DNA of 64,000 nt from Lentzea guizhouensis (GCF_001701025.1 NZ_CP016793.1:3658001-3722000); one strand, 5' to 3'; shown: positions 8,327-15,464, counted from the stretch's first letter. Translations and numbers: made by a program. Notes: generated from the letters alone by a model not told the origin.

Positions 8327-9130
8327 GTGCTCACGGTTTCCACGATCAACGTCAACGGCCTGCGCGCTGCCGCCAAGAAGGGCTACCTCTCGTGGCTCGC
8401 GTCCTCCTCCGCGGACGTCGTGTGCCTGCAGGAGGTCCGCGCCGAACCCTCCGAACTGCCCGCCGAGGTCCACTCCCCACCCGGCTGGCACGGCGTCTAC
8501 GCCCACTCGTCCCTCAAGGGCCGCGCCGGCGTAGCCATCCTCTCGCGCGTAGAACCGTCATCGGTCCGTGTGGGCTTCGGCGCCTCCGAGTTCGAGTCGA
8601 GCGGCCGCTACGTGGAAATCGAACTGCCCGACGTGGTCGTCGGCTCGCTGTACCTGCCCTCCGGCGACGTGGGCACCGAGAAGCAGGACGAGAAGGACCG
8701 CTTCATGGCCGCCTTCCTGCCGTACCTGGTGTCGTTGCGCGAAAAGGCCGCCGTCTCCGGCCGCGAGGTGCTGGTGTGCGGTGACTGGAACATCGCGCAC
8801 CGCGCCGAGGACCTGAAGGCCTGGAAGACCAACCAGAAGTCGTCCGGCTTCCTGCCTTACGAGCGGGAGTGGATGTCGTCGGTGTTCTCATCGGGCTACA
8901 CGGACGTGATGCGCGCGCTGCACCCCGATGCTGTCGGGCCGTACTCGTGGTGGTCGTACCGCGGGAAGGCGTTCGACAACGACTCGGGTTGGAGGATCGA
9001 CCTGGTTGTCACAACGGATCGCATCGCACAGACCGCCACCTCAGCAGTCGTAGAGCGTGCAGCCTCCTACCAGGAACGATGGTCAGATCATGCGCCTGTG
9101 ACGGTCACGTTCGACTGGCCCAAGCCGTAA
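8327..9130 (+). CDS. xth: Exodeoxyribonuclease III
   Basis: A 267-residue member of the exonuclease-endonuclease-phosphatase superfamily. It removes 3' blocks and cleaves at abasic sites in base excision repair. Landmarks are STINVNGLRAAAKKGY, the metal-binding glutamate in VCLQEVRAE, CGDWNIAHRAEDLK, WRIDLVVTTDRI and the final SDHAPVTVTF with the catalytic Asp-His. The GTG start at 8327 was chosen because the protein then begins at the family's first strand (MLTVSTINVNG). The last 40 or so codons, from about 9005, suddenly use many A/T-ending codons unlike the rest of the gene, as if the 3' end came from an inserted element. Confidence 0.92.
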   Translation: MLTVSTINVNGLRAAAKKGYLSWLASSSADVVCLQEVRAEPSELPAEVHSPPGWHGVYAHSSLKGRAGVAILSRVEPSSVRVGFGASEFESSGRYVEIELPDVVVGSLYLPSGDVGTEKQDEKDRFMAAFLPYLVSLREKAAVSGREVLVCGDWNIAHRAEDLKAWKTNQKSSGFLPYEREWMSSVFSSGYTDVMRALHPDAVGPYSWWSYRGKAFDNDSGWRIDLVVTTDRIAQTATSAVVERAASYQERWSDHAPVTVTFDWPKP

Positions 9131-9139
9131 GGGGCGGAC

Positions 9140-9880
9140 ATGGTTCCTGTGTGGGTGACTCTCGCGGTGGCCGGAGTTGGCGTGTTCGGCACCCTCATGG
9201 GCGCGGCCGTGACTCAGATCTTCACCAACCGGCGTGAGGCAGCAAGAGATCACCTCAAGTGGGAGCAAGAGAGGTACACGCGGGAGCTGGAAACACGGTC
9301 GACGGCGCTCTCTGCGGCCATATCAGCCATCAGCCGCTGGTACATGACCATGCACTCGTTCAACACCTATCTGAACTTCCAGGAACTTTCCCGTCCGATC
9401 ACATCAGACCTAGATGAACTTGCAAGGCAGGCCAGGGACTCCCTCGCATCCGTCCAACTCCACTGTTCGGCACAAGCGGCGGACACCACGTTGAAGGCTA
9501 TCCAGGCCCTAGAGCAGATGGCGTACGAGCTACAGGACGCATTCCAAGACTCAATCAACGACGGCACGCATTACGGCGCAGGCATCGACGTAACCCGGTT
9601 TGAGCAGGCCGTAGGTCGTCTACGCGACATCTACCATGTTGAACTGGCCGAACTGACTGCGTGGTCCACGTGGGAGCGAGTAGAGACCCGTCTTCGTGCG
9701 GCCAAGGTCGTGTCGGAGCGGAGCAAGCCAGACCTTCAAGAAATCCTGGAGACTCTGAAGGAAAGCGGCGCTGAACCTGTTGCTCAGCAAAGGGGAACTC
9801 GTAGTTGGCTGCGCCTGCCATGGCGTAGGACTGCTACACCAGCGACTCAACTAGACGTAGACGATCATCCGTCCGAGTAG
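9140..9880 (+). CDS. Membrane-anchored coiled-coil protein of unknown function (element-borne)
   Basis: A 246-residue protein. An N-terminal transmembrane segment (WVTLAVAGVGVFGTLMGAAV, residues 4-23) is followed by a charged helical body with probable coiled coil (residues about 30-60, ARDHLKWEQERYTRELETR) and a variable polar tail. This layout is common among hypothetical proteins of actinobacterial integrative elements, but no function is known to me. GGGGCG lies seven bases before the ATG. Codon use is clearly less GC-rich than the backbone, marking the start of the accessory island. Confidence 0.6.
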   Translation: MVPVWVTLAVAGVGVFGTLMGAAVTQIFTNRREAARDHLKWEQERYTRELETRSTALSAAISAISRWYMTMHSFNTYLNFQELSRPITSDLDELARQARDSLASVQLHCSAQAADTTLKAIQALEQMAYELQDAFQDSINDGTHYGAGIDVTRFEQAVGRLRDIYHVELAELTAWSTWERVETRLRAAKVVSERSKPDLQEILETLKESGAEPVAQQRGTRSWLRLPWRRTATPATQLDVDDHPSE

Positions 9881-9923
9881 ACGGCATCCGTGACGCGTAT
9901 ATACGCACCGGTCAGGAAGCGGA

Positions 9924-9944
9924 GGGGGAGGGGTTACCTCCCCC
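9924..9944 (+). terminator. Hairpin downstream of the coiled-coil gene
   Basis: An 8-bp stem (GGGGGAGG with CCTCCCCC) and a five-base loop, 44 bases after the preceding stop. It has no T tract, so termination is only suggested. The rest of 9881-10080 holds the 12-bp palindrome GCGTATATACGC at 9895-9906 and nothing else that I recognise. Confidence 0.4.
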
Positions 9945-10080
9945 AGGGTCAATCACAGGCGCGTCTAAATGCACTGTACGCCTCCCTGTGTCCTTAACTC
10001 AGTCCTCCCCTAGTTGCCCACTGTCAAGCGTGCACACGCACGCTCACAGCCTCTCTCAGGGGTCAGTACATGGAATGTGA

Positions 10081-10323
10081 TTACGTACTATTACCTGCAT
10101 TCCTGTGCTTATCCTCTGCAATTACTGCTGTCTTCCACAGATTCACGGCGTCCACCACGCCCAGCAAAGCGGATAGCTCTGCATGGGAAGCGTCTGTGTC
10201 CTTTCGTAGAGCAATAGCCACTTGCATGGCCAGGTTCTTGCGCAGTCCAGAGCAGCGCAGGTAATCGTCTGCCTTGGCGAAACCTGGGCACGTCTTCCTC
10301 CTGCATGGCGTCTTCCCGGTCAT
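10081..10323 (-). CDS. Small Cys-rich element protein
   Basis: An 80-residue protein with CRRKTC and YLRCSG at the N terminus, giving three cysteines that could form part of a small metal site, then a helical region. Its ATG overlaps the stop of the upstream minus-strand gene (ATGA), and AGAAAGGA precedes it, so translation looks coupled and genuine despite the short length. No family was recognised. The A/T-richer codon use belongs to the inserted island. Confidence 0.5.
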   Translation of the reverse strand: MTGKTPCRRKTCPGFAKADDYLRCSGLRKNLAMQVAIALRKDTDASHAELSALLGVVDAVNLWKTAVIAEDKHRNAGNST

Positions 10324-10508
10324 TGCTTGGTCCTTTCTCGGCTTTGCGTGGTCGCGCTTAGGTTCATGCGGATCAGGTGATGATGCTTGCTCCTTAACTT
10401 CACGTCATAGACGTACTCACGCGCCTCACGAACGGTTCGGGGTTCATCTGGGGAATGACCAGGGGGCATCCATTCAGGCCGCTTCTGCGGCATGCTTGCA
10501 GGGGACAT
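10320..10508 (-). CDS. Small basic element protein
   Basis: A 62-residue protein starting MSPASMPQKRPEWMPPGHSP. The start at 10508 is chosen over longer frames because AGAAAGGAG stands directly upstream, the best ribosome site in this region. It is rich in Arg, Lys and His with no membrane helix. It is the first gene of a two-gene unit with the Cys-rich protein and is divergent from the small plus-strand gene at 10551; the 42 bases between them must hold both promoters. Confidence 0.5.
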   Translation of the reverse strand: MSPASMPQKRPEWMPPGHSPDEPRTVREAREYVYDVKLRSKHHHLIRMNLSATTQSRERTKQ

Positions 10509-10550
10509 TGAGTGCTCCTTTCTGGAGTGAGGTAGGGGTAGGCTCTGCGC

Positions 10551-10790
10551 ATGGCAGACGATGAAAAGAAGCTCACCTTTACTGCGGTGAGGCAGGACAG
10601 AAATACGAGAGAGACGCCCAGTTGGCGTTTTGAAGTCAGGCCCGGTTGCTATGTGACATTGTTCGATGACGGGCGTACTCGGTTTCTGATGAACGAGACA
10701 GACGAGTACGAGGTGAAACCCAAGAACGCAGACGCCCGTTATCCGGGAACGAAGATGATCGAGCACAAGCCCAAGGGAGATGGTGTCTGA
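10551..10790 (+). CDS. Small conserved-looking element protein
   Basis: A 79-residue acidic-to-neutral protein starting MADDEKKLTFTAVRQDRN, with a predicted beta-rich middle (WRFEVRPGCYVTLFDDGRTRFLM). There is no signal peptide or membrane helix. GGGGTAGG lies upstream of the ATG, and a perfect hairpin follows 20 bases after the stop. I cannot assign a family; small proteins like this are typical of actinophage and integrative-element early regions. Confidence 0.5.
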   Translation: MADDEKKLTFTAVRQDRNTRETPSWRFEVRPGCYVTLFDDGRTRFLMNETDEYEVKPKNADARYPGTKMIEHKPKGDGV

Positions 10791-10810
10791 CGGCGGGAGA
10801 CGGGAGGCTG

Positions 10811-10835
10811 ACGACGGGAACGGCATTCCCGTCGT
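10811..10835 (+). terminator. Hairpin after the small element gene
   Basis: A perfect 10-bp inverted repeat (ACGACGGGAA and TTCCCGTCGT) around CGGCA, beginning 20 bases after the stop at 10790. The right arm TTCCCGTCGT occurs again at 10937-10946. It may be a terminator or a protein-binding site. Confidence 0.5.
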
Positions 10836-10836
10836 G

Positions 10837-10981
10837 GCCTATTTATGCAGGTCAACGGAGGGAATGTCTTGGGGGGGGGGGGGGGGGGGGGGGGGGGCTC
10901 CCAACTTCCCTTCATCGCAGTTCCTTTCGAAAAACGTTCCCGTCGTTCCCTTCGTCAACTTTGTAGCCTATTTAGGCAGGG
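10837..10981. repeat. Direct repeats flanking the poly-G tract
   Basis: GCCTATTTATGCAGG at 10837-10851 and GCCTATTTAGGCAGG at 10966-10980 differ by one base and flank the G tract. Each is preceded by TTCCCGTCGT (10826-10835 and 10937-10946). The pair looks like a duplicated regulatory or replication-associated block. Confidence 0.6.
10871..10897. repeat. Homopolymeric tract of 27 G residues
   Basis: Twenty-seven consecutive G bases in noncoding DNA between the small gene at 10551 and the AAA-ATPase remnant. This length is far beyond chance even in GC-rich DNA. It would be prone to slippage and to quadruplex formation, and its true length may be poorly resolved by sequencing. It is not in a gene I accept; reading frames through it give poly-Gly or poly-Trp-Gly and have no other support. 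Confidence 0.9.
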
Positions 10982-11449
10982 TCATGACCCCGCTGTCAGA
11001 GAACGGGTCAGACAGTCGCCATTCGCTGTCCCCCGTGGCTGCTGGGTACTCCCACAACGTGGCTGGGTTCCTGCCTTCCGTCTTCTCTGTGGTCTCCACC
11101 CATCCGTTAGCCGTGAGGCGATTACGAGCCGTCTTGGCGTCTACACCCAGCTCGCTAGCCACGTTCTTAGCAGTGAGCTTGTGCCCCCGACTTTCCAATA
11201 GGAATTGATCAGGGCTGTAACCGCTGTTCGACTCGATAGAATGTGCCTGGTTGCAGGGTCCTGGACAATCTGACGAGCTGGGAGCCTCACGTCACGACCG
11301 GTTGCACTGAACTTTCGGACAGCATCAAACGAGTCTCCCGACTTTGTGTAGTTCCATAGGGCTGTAGGCCAGTCCATAAAGGCGGAGGAACCCCTAGACC
11401 TACCAGCGTTCTCATGGCCTGAGTGGTGCGTCATGACAATTGCCTTGCA
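10968..11449 (-). pseudogene. Remnant of a RecA-like AAA ATPase (phage/AICE replication type)
   Basis: Two frames together give the C-terminal part of an AAA/RecA-fold replication ATPase. The first has AIVMTHHSGHENAGRSRGSS, then DWPTALWNY and GRDVRLPARQIVQDP. After a frame change near 11235, IESNSGYSPDQFL leads into a winged-helix tail (KLTAKNVASELGVDAKTARNRL). The Walker A half is missing, since the reading stops at the junction near 11449 with the HepT gene. The remnant resembles helicase-primase or RepA-like proteins of actinobacterial mobile elements. It is both truncated and frameshifted, so it is not functional. Confidence 0.65.
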
Positions 11450-11724
11450 ACGGTAAGACTTTCGATGACTACCTGGCCGACGCGATGCTGAGATCGGCGG
11501 TCGAGCGCCAGTTCGAGATCATCGGTGAGGCGTTGAACAACCTGTCGAAGGTTGACCCGGAGCTTGCCGCCTTGGTACCCGACCTGGCTCGGATCGTCGC
11601 GTTTCGCAACATTTTGATCCACGGCTACGCCAGCGTGGACGACGCTCTTGTGTGGCAGGTGCTCGCTGAGAAACGGCCACGGCTCGAAGAGCACCTTCGC
11701 CAACTGCTCGCTGGCCTGAGCTGA
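11440..11724 (+). pseudogene. 5'-truncated HepT-like ribonuclease toxin
   Basis: From about 11453 the frame matches HepT/DUF86 toxins: FDDYLADAMLRSAVERQFEIIGEALNNLS, then the catalytic signature RNILIHGY (R-x4-H-x-Y, about residues 55-62) and a normal C terminus. The usual first 25-30 residues are absent, and the upstream DNA is the AAA-ATPase remnant, so the insertion cut off its start. HepT toxins normally pair with an MNT nucleotidyltransferase antitoxin, and none is present here. A TTG at 11440 could still start a shortened protein, but I treat it as broken. Its GC-rich codons are host-like. Confidence 0.65.
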
Positions 11725-11902
11725 ACGACGGTCCCGGCAGCACGCCTCGTCCCGCACCGCCGCACGGCCCCTCACCGAGTCCGCCAACCGCCCCAGTCCG
11801 CCCAGCCTTTATCGCTCCTGTCGCCCCCGCGACCGCTCGATTTCACCCACCCGCTCCCCGAATATGAACACGATTCACCATCGATGAATCGGGGGCGGGC
11901 AC

Positions 11903-12352
11903 ATGGGTTTCAACCGGCGCAACTTCCTGCTGGCGATGGGCGTGGGCGCGGCGGGCGTCCCGTTGCTCCACCCGCAAGCGATGGCAAGCACTGCGGGCAC
12001 CACGCTCGAGACGACGGCGACCCCGGTCGGCGCCAGCGGCTACCGCAGGCTGACGGCCGGTCCGGGGTGGCCGACGGTCATCCGCGCCGACCTGGTCGCG
12101 GCGAAACCGAACCGGGAAGCCCGGCGTCAGGCGCTCGCCAGCTTCGTGCAGTTCAGCGACATGCACATCTGCGACGCCCAGAGCCCGCTGCGGTTCGAGT
12201 ACCTGCACCCGATCATGGGCTCCAGCGCGCACCGGCCCCAGGAGACGCTCACCGCGCAGGGCTCGACGGCGCTCGTCAAGCGGGTCAACGCGGTCAAGCA
12301 CGGGCCGTTGACCGGGCGGAAGTTCGACTTCCTCATGACGACCGTCAACTGA
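11903..12352 (+). pseudogene. Metallophosphoesterase, N-terminal half (split by integrated element)
   Basis: A 149-residue fragment with a twin-arginine signal (FNRRNFLLAMGVGAAGVP) and the first metal motif of calcineurin-type phosphoesterases, QFSDMHICDAQ (Asp-x-His). Host coding continues to the attL core at 12341-12344; the final Val-Asn-stop comes from the integrated element. Joined to 20515-21730 it makes a 551-codon protein reading FLMTTGDNTDN across the junction. The half alone lacks most metal ligands and should be inactive. Tat export implies that the intact enzyme acts outside the membrane. Confidence 0.9.
12341..12344. other. attL core of serine-integrase element
   Basis: The ACCG shared with attR at 20513-20516. 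Left of it is host metallophosphoesterase sequence; right of it is element DNA. The element arm AGACGTAACC at 12358-12367 is the inverted partner of GGTTACGTCT at 20488-20497, so the rebuilt attP is a dyad centred on the AC of this core. Confidence 0.8.
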
Positions 12353-12455
12353 GATGAAGACGTAACCAACCTTGACGCTTCGTGGAAGCGGCAGGCACGG
12401 CGTGAAAGTCAAGTGCACCAACGGTTTGAGGGTGCGGCGGTCACTCTAGCGCCAA

Positions 12456-12746
12456 CTACGCGCGATGATCGTCCTCTGCTCCGCCTGGGGCACCATCAGA
12501 CGCTGGTTCCTCGACTGATGGCTTGAGCACGTCCGACTCTGCGAGATAGAGACGCCCGAGATCAATGAGCAATACTCCAAGTTCACGAAAGTACTCCGCT
12601 CGCTCTGAGTCGGGAACCAGACTGCACGTGCGTACCGTGTGCAACGTGAGCGCATCACTGAACTCGGGATGAGACTTCGCGACTTCACGCGACAGCCGCA
12701 TTAGCGAAGCGCGCAACAGGTCTTCGGTTAGAACTTCCGCAGCCAC
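12456..12746 (-). CDS. Small helical element protein, unknown function
   Basis: A 96-residue protein from GTG 12746, with GAAAGG placed eight bases upstream. It is helical and acidic at the C terminus (SREVAKSHPEFSDALTLHTV, then LLIDLGRLYLAESDVL). No membrane helix and no recognised family. A strong hairpin at 12771-12796 separates it from the preceding minus-strand genes, so it probably has its own promoter. It is the leftmost gene of the element, about 110 bases from attL. Confidence 0.55.
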   Translation of the reverse strand: MAAEVLTEDLLRASLMRLSREVAKSHPEFSDALTLHTVRTCSLVPDSERAEYFRELGVLLIDLGRLYLAESDVLKPSVEEPASDGAPGGAEDDHRA

Positions 12747-12770
12747 GACGGCGGCCTTTCTTCAATTCGA

Positions 12771-12796
12771 GCGCCCCAAGGGTTCCCTTGGGGCGC
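12771..12796 (-). terminator. Perfect-stem hairpin between small minus-strand genes
   Basis: GCGCCCCAAGGG and its exact complement are separated by two bases, making a very stable stem. It lies downstream of the 66-residue gene (12844-13044) and upstream of the 96-residue gene, and fits termination of the Imm1 operon. Confidence 0.7.
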
Positions 12797-12843
12797 TGGT
12801 GGATCGCTTGCCGACTGGTTGCTGTCCAGCGCCTGAACCCTGG

Positions 12844-13044
12844 TCAGGGCTGAACCCAAGGACGTACATCGAATTCAGGCGGCTCGCGGGGCTCCTGCTG
12901 TTGCTGGAGAGATCTTTGTCGCAACTGGTGCAGCAGTTCGTCTCGCTCCTCATTGGTCAAGGCGAGCCACTTTTCTGCCATCGTGTGTGTGAACACGCCT
13001 TGAGGTGTTAGCTCGTATTGACGGGGGACCAGTTCGTTTGTCAC
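12844..13044 (-). CDS. Small element protein, unknown function
   Basis: A 66-residue protein starting at GTG 13044 with GAAGGAAGA upstream. The middle segment KWLALTNEERDELLHQLRQRSLQQQQ is amphipathic, glutamine-rich and probably a single helix, and the tail is proline-rich. It is the third gene of a minus-strand unit headed by the Imm1 protein and starts one base after the stop of the 40-residue membrane peptide. The function cannot be read from sequence. Confidence 0.5.
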   Translation of the reverse strand: MTNELVPRQYELTPQGVFTHTMAEKWLALTNEERDELLHQLRQRSLQQQQEPREPPEFDVRPWVQP

Positions 13045-13045
13045 G

Positions 13046-13168
13046 CTACGTCTTCCTTCGATTACTCAGGTGTGTAGACATGCGTCCCCACCAGTCGTAG
13101 TAATCTCCGATGATCCATGTCCACACGCCGACCGCGATAAGGCCGACGATTACGGTTATCGCCGTCAC
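13046..13168 (-). CDS. 40-residue single-span membrane peptide
   Basis: A frame of 40 codons starting at GTG 13168 with TAAGGGA upstream. The N-terminal half is one transmembrane helix (TAITVIVGLIAVGVWTWII), followed by an aromatic, acidic patch (GDYYDWWGR) and a basic tail (SNRRKT). It lies between the Imm1 gene and the 66-residue gene on the same strand with gaps of 25 and 1 bases, so it is plausibly the second gene of one transcript. Its small size makes the call tentative; a holin-like or immunity-accessory role is speculation. Confidence 0.45.
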   Translation of the reverse strand: MTAITVIVGLIAVGVWTWIIGDYYDWWGRMSTHLSNRRKT

Positions 13169-13193
13169 GGAATCCCTTAGGGGAAGGTTTTTG

Positions 13194-13634
13194 TCAGTAG
13201 TTGTCGTATGGGCGCCATTGAATGCATCTCGGGCGCTTGCGCGTTTGTATCCACTCGATCATCGCCGCGCGAGCATCGGTGATTGGTATCGATGCTGTGC
13301 GCGGAAATACTGCGCCGGTCTCCCCGTTGAATAGAAGACTGACCTCAGGCAGTGGCCGCGCTGGGTTGTATGAGTTGGCAATCACCATTTCCGGATCGTC
13401 ATGATCCATGTAGTTGAGTGCTGCAAGCCCCGCTGAGGGGCTGACGCTGACCCGTAGTTGATGGTCCGGTTGCGGGCCTTCCTTGGTACTGCGAAACTCG
13501 GCGTCCCCAACGAACATCGTCGTTTCCCACTTGGCGTGGTTTGTGCGCAGTACCTCATCGACCAATTGCTTAGATTGCTCAAGCCCGTTCGCAACTCGAA
13601 CAATTCCAGTCGTGAGCACGGCCGTCACGATCAT
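13194..13634 (-). CDS. Imm1-family immunity protein
   Basis: A 146-residue protein from ATG 13634; an upstream in-frame GTG at 13661 is possible but its GAAG sequence touches the start. The body matches the actinobacterial Imm1/DddI pattern: GDAEF, LRVSVSPSAGLAALNYMD, NPARPLPEVSLLFNGETG, then IPITDARAAMIEWIQTRKRPRCIQW. Imm1 proteins neutralise deaminase and other toxins of contact-dependent or secreted polymorphic systems. No cognate toxin gene is in the element, so it may protect the recipient against toxins of neighbours or be an orphan. It is divergent from the regulator at 13897 across the operator at 13736-13774. Confidence 0.7.
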   Translation of the reverse strand: MIVTAVLTTGIVRVANGLEQSKQLVDEVLRTNHAKWETTMFVGDAEFRSTKEGPQPDHQLRVSVSPSAGLAALNYMDHDDPEMVIANSYNPARPLPEVSLLFNGETGAVFPRTASIPITDARAAMIEWIQTRKRPRCIQWRPYDNY

Positions 13635-13735
13635 GCGTTCCCGCTGACTTTCGGGTGCCACCTTCGTAGATAAGAGTGGAAATGCGCTAACGGACTTCTT
13701 TCGCCTCTACCGTCGAACCTTGTCCGGCTGATGTC

Positions 13736-13774
13736 TATACCTGGATCTGCATGGCCCATGCAGATCCAGGTATA
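13736..13774. promoter_or_regulatory. 39-bp palindromic operator in divergent promoter of element
   Basis: TATACCTGGATCTGCATGG (19 bases) is followed by one base and its exact complement. Each arm contains the motif TATRCCTRGATCTRSAT, which occurs again at 15502-15518. It sits between the Imm1 operon and the HTH-TPR regulator gene, so it probably controls both. The remaining 13662-13896 holds GCGTATGTACGC at 13834-13845, which may be part of the regulator promoter. Confidence 0.75.
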
Positions 13775-13896
13775 ACGCCTGGTAAGCGGGCGCGAAGCCT
13801 CGATCGGCGCAACCCGATGGTGTCGCCTGCGGTGCGTATGTACGCTGGTCAGAGGCAGCGCATCCGCCGCAGACGCCTGACGGGGGAAGACACGAG

Positions 13897-15384
13897 ATGA
13901 CGACACCTGTCCCACAAGGTGGAAGCACTGGAGAAGCCCGTCGTTGTCAGGGTTGCGATGACAGGCTTCCTTCGGCCAACTCGGCGAATCTCTGCGCTCG
14001 CTGCCACAGAGATCAGCGTGACCAGCTTCGGACGCCGCCTGCCCAGTTGCGGCATGAGTTCTTTGAGACGGACGAGTTTCGCGCCGCGTTCGCGGAGCAG
14101 CACATCGGCCACGTATTCAAGGCCTACCGAAATCACCCGCGTCATTTGACGCTTTACGGTCGGGCGCTTACACAAGAACTACTTGCACGATGGTTGAACC
14201 TGACGCAGTCGAAGCTTAGTCGTATCGAGAACGGCCCAGCTGAGACAAATCTTTTCTGGCTTCAAAACTGGGCGCGAACTCTGCATCTTCCTCAACATCT
14301 TCTGTGGTTCGATCTTCCTGGGCAAAGTCGGCTTACTCCGCCTGTTTCGTCTGGTCGAGACGCGGCAGGGCTGATTGACGCTGATACGCACAACCAGATA
14401 CTGATTGCGAACACTGGTATAGACACCGCAGAGCTAGTGCAGCGTGTCCGTGCATCAGCAATTGATCAGCCGACAATTGATGCCTTGAGTATCACCGTAG
14501 AGCAGATGTGTTGTGACTACTCACATGCCGACGCGCGAGAACTCATGCGTAAGGGTCAGGCGTGGTTGAGAAAGGTCACGGAGCTGCTGGGTAAACAGTT
14601 GACCCTGCCTCAACACCGCGAGGTACTGCATAATGCGGGCCTGCTCGCGCTACTGGTTGGTTGTTTGGAATATGACCTTGGTGACCAGAAAGCCGCTCAG
14701 GCTACCCGAAAAATGGCGTTGCAACTTGGTACCGAGTCGGGTGATGCCTCGATTGTAGGTTGGGCACACGAAATGCTGGCCTGGTTCAACCTGACGGCAG
14801 GGAACTACAGGGCAGTCATTCCCCTTGCGCAAGCAGGGATCATCGCTGCCCCGTCGCAGTCTGTCGCTGTGCAACTTTATGGACAGCAGGCCAAAGCCTA
14901 CGCCCGCATGGGAATGGCGAATGAGGTCTATGAAGTATTGCAGCGTGGTAGTGAATTGTTGGGCGACCTGCCGTATCCAGAACGACCCGACAATCACTTC
15001 GTGGTAGACCCTGACAAGTTCGATTTCTACGCGATGGATACATACCGGATCGTTGGGCGCGACGATCTGGCCAAGCGAAACGCCGAGGAAGTGATCCGGC
15101 GCAGTGTGAACGCAGATGGCTTTGTTGTTTCGCCGATGCGTAGCACAGAAGCTCAACTCACTTTGGCTGTCGTGGCGGCGCGAGCAGGCGACATTGAAGA
15201 GGCCGCAGCGATGGGCGTAAAAGCCTTGGGGCACGGCCGTCAAAGTCGTCCTTCGCTTCTGATGGTCGCGTCAGAGTTGGACGACGAGCTAAGCGCGTAC
15301 GGCGCACGCGCGGGCGCTGACTTCCGGGACTTGTTCAAACTGGTTAAAGAAACCAAGGGTCAGCCTAGCGCTAGTGGTGACTGA
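13897..15384 (+). CDS. HTH-type regulator with N-terminal Cys-pair motif and TPR-like body
   Basis: A 495-residue regulator. Residues about 16-45 carry two CxxC pairs (RRCQGCDD and LCARCHRD), a possible zinc ribbon. An XRE-type HTH follows (ELLARWLNLTQSKLSRIENG, about residues 92-111). The remaining 350 residues are all-helical and TPR-like, as in quorum- or peptide-sensing actinobacterial regulators. It lies between two occurrences of the same operator motif and probably represses the transfer genes and its own divergent promoter. GGGGGAAG precedes the ATG. Lower GC use confirms its origin in the element. Confidence 0.7.
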   Translation: MTTPVPQGGSTGEARRCQGCDDRLPSANSANLCARCHRDQRDQLRTPPAQLRHEFFETDEFRAAFAEQHIGHVFKAYRNHPRHLTLYGRALTQELLARWLNLTQSKLSRIENGPAETNLFWLQNWARTLHLPQHLLWFDLPGQSRLTPPVSSGRDAAGLIDADTHNQILIANTGIDTAELVQRVRASAIDQPTIDALSITVEQMCCDYSHADARELMRKGQAWLRKVTELLGKQLTLPQHREVLHNAGLLALLVGCLEYDLGDQKAAQATRKMALQLGTESGDASIVGWAHEMLAWFNLTAGNYRAVIPLAQAGIIAAPSQSVAVQLYGQQAKAYARMGMANEVYEVLQRGSELLGDLPYPERPDNHFVVDPDKFDFYAMDTYRIVGRDDLAKRNAEEVIRRSVNADGFVVSPMRSTEAQLTLAVVAARAGDIEEAAAMGVKALGHGRQSRPSLLMVASELDDELSAYGARAGADFRDLFKLVKETKGQPSASGD

Positions 15385-15464
15385 CAGCCCGCTGATCAAC
15401 ATGTCAGTGATGAATATCCGTACGCCTGCTTAGTCAAACTCGGAATGTTGCCCCTGCGCGCACC

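Noticed and set aside
10780..11208. Frames across the poly-G tract that encode poly-Gly
   Set aside because: Their openness is caused by the G run itself; the flanking translation is nonsense relative to the repeats and the ATPase remnant.
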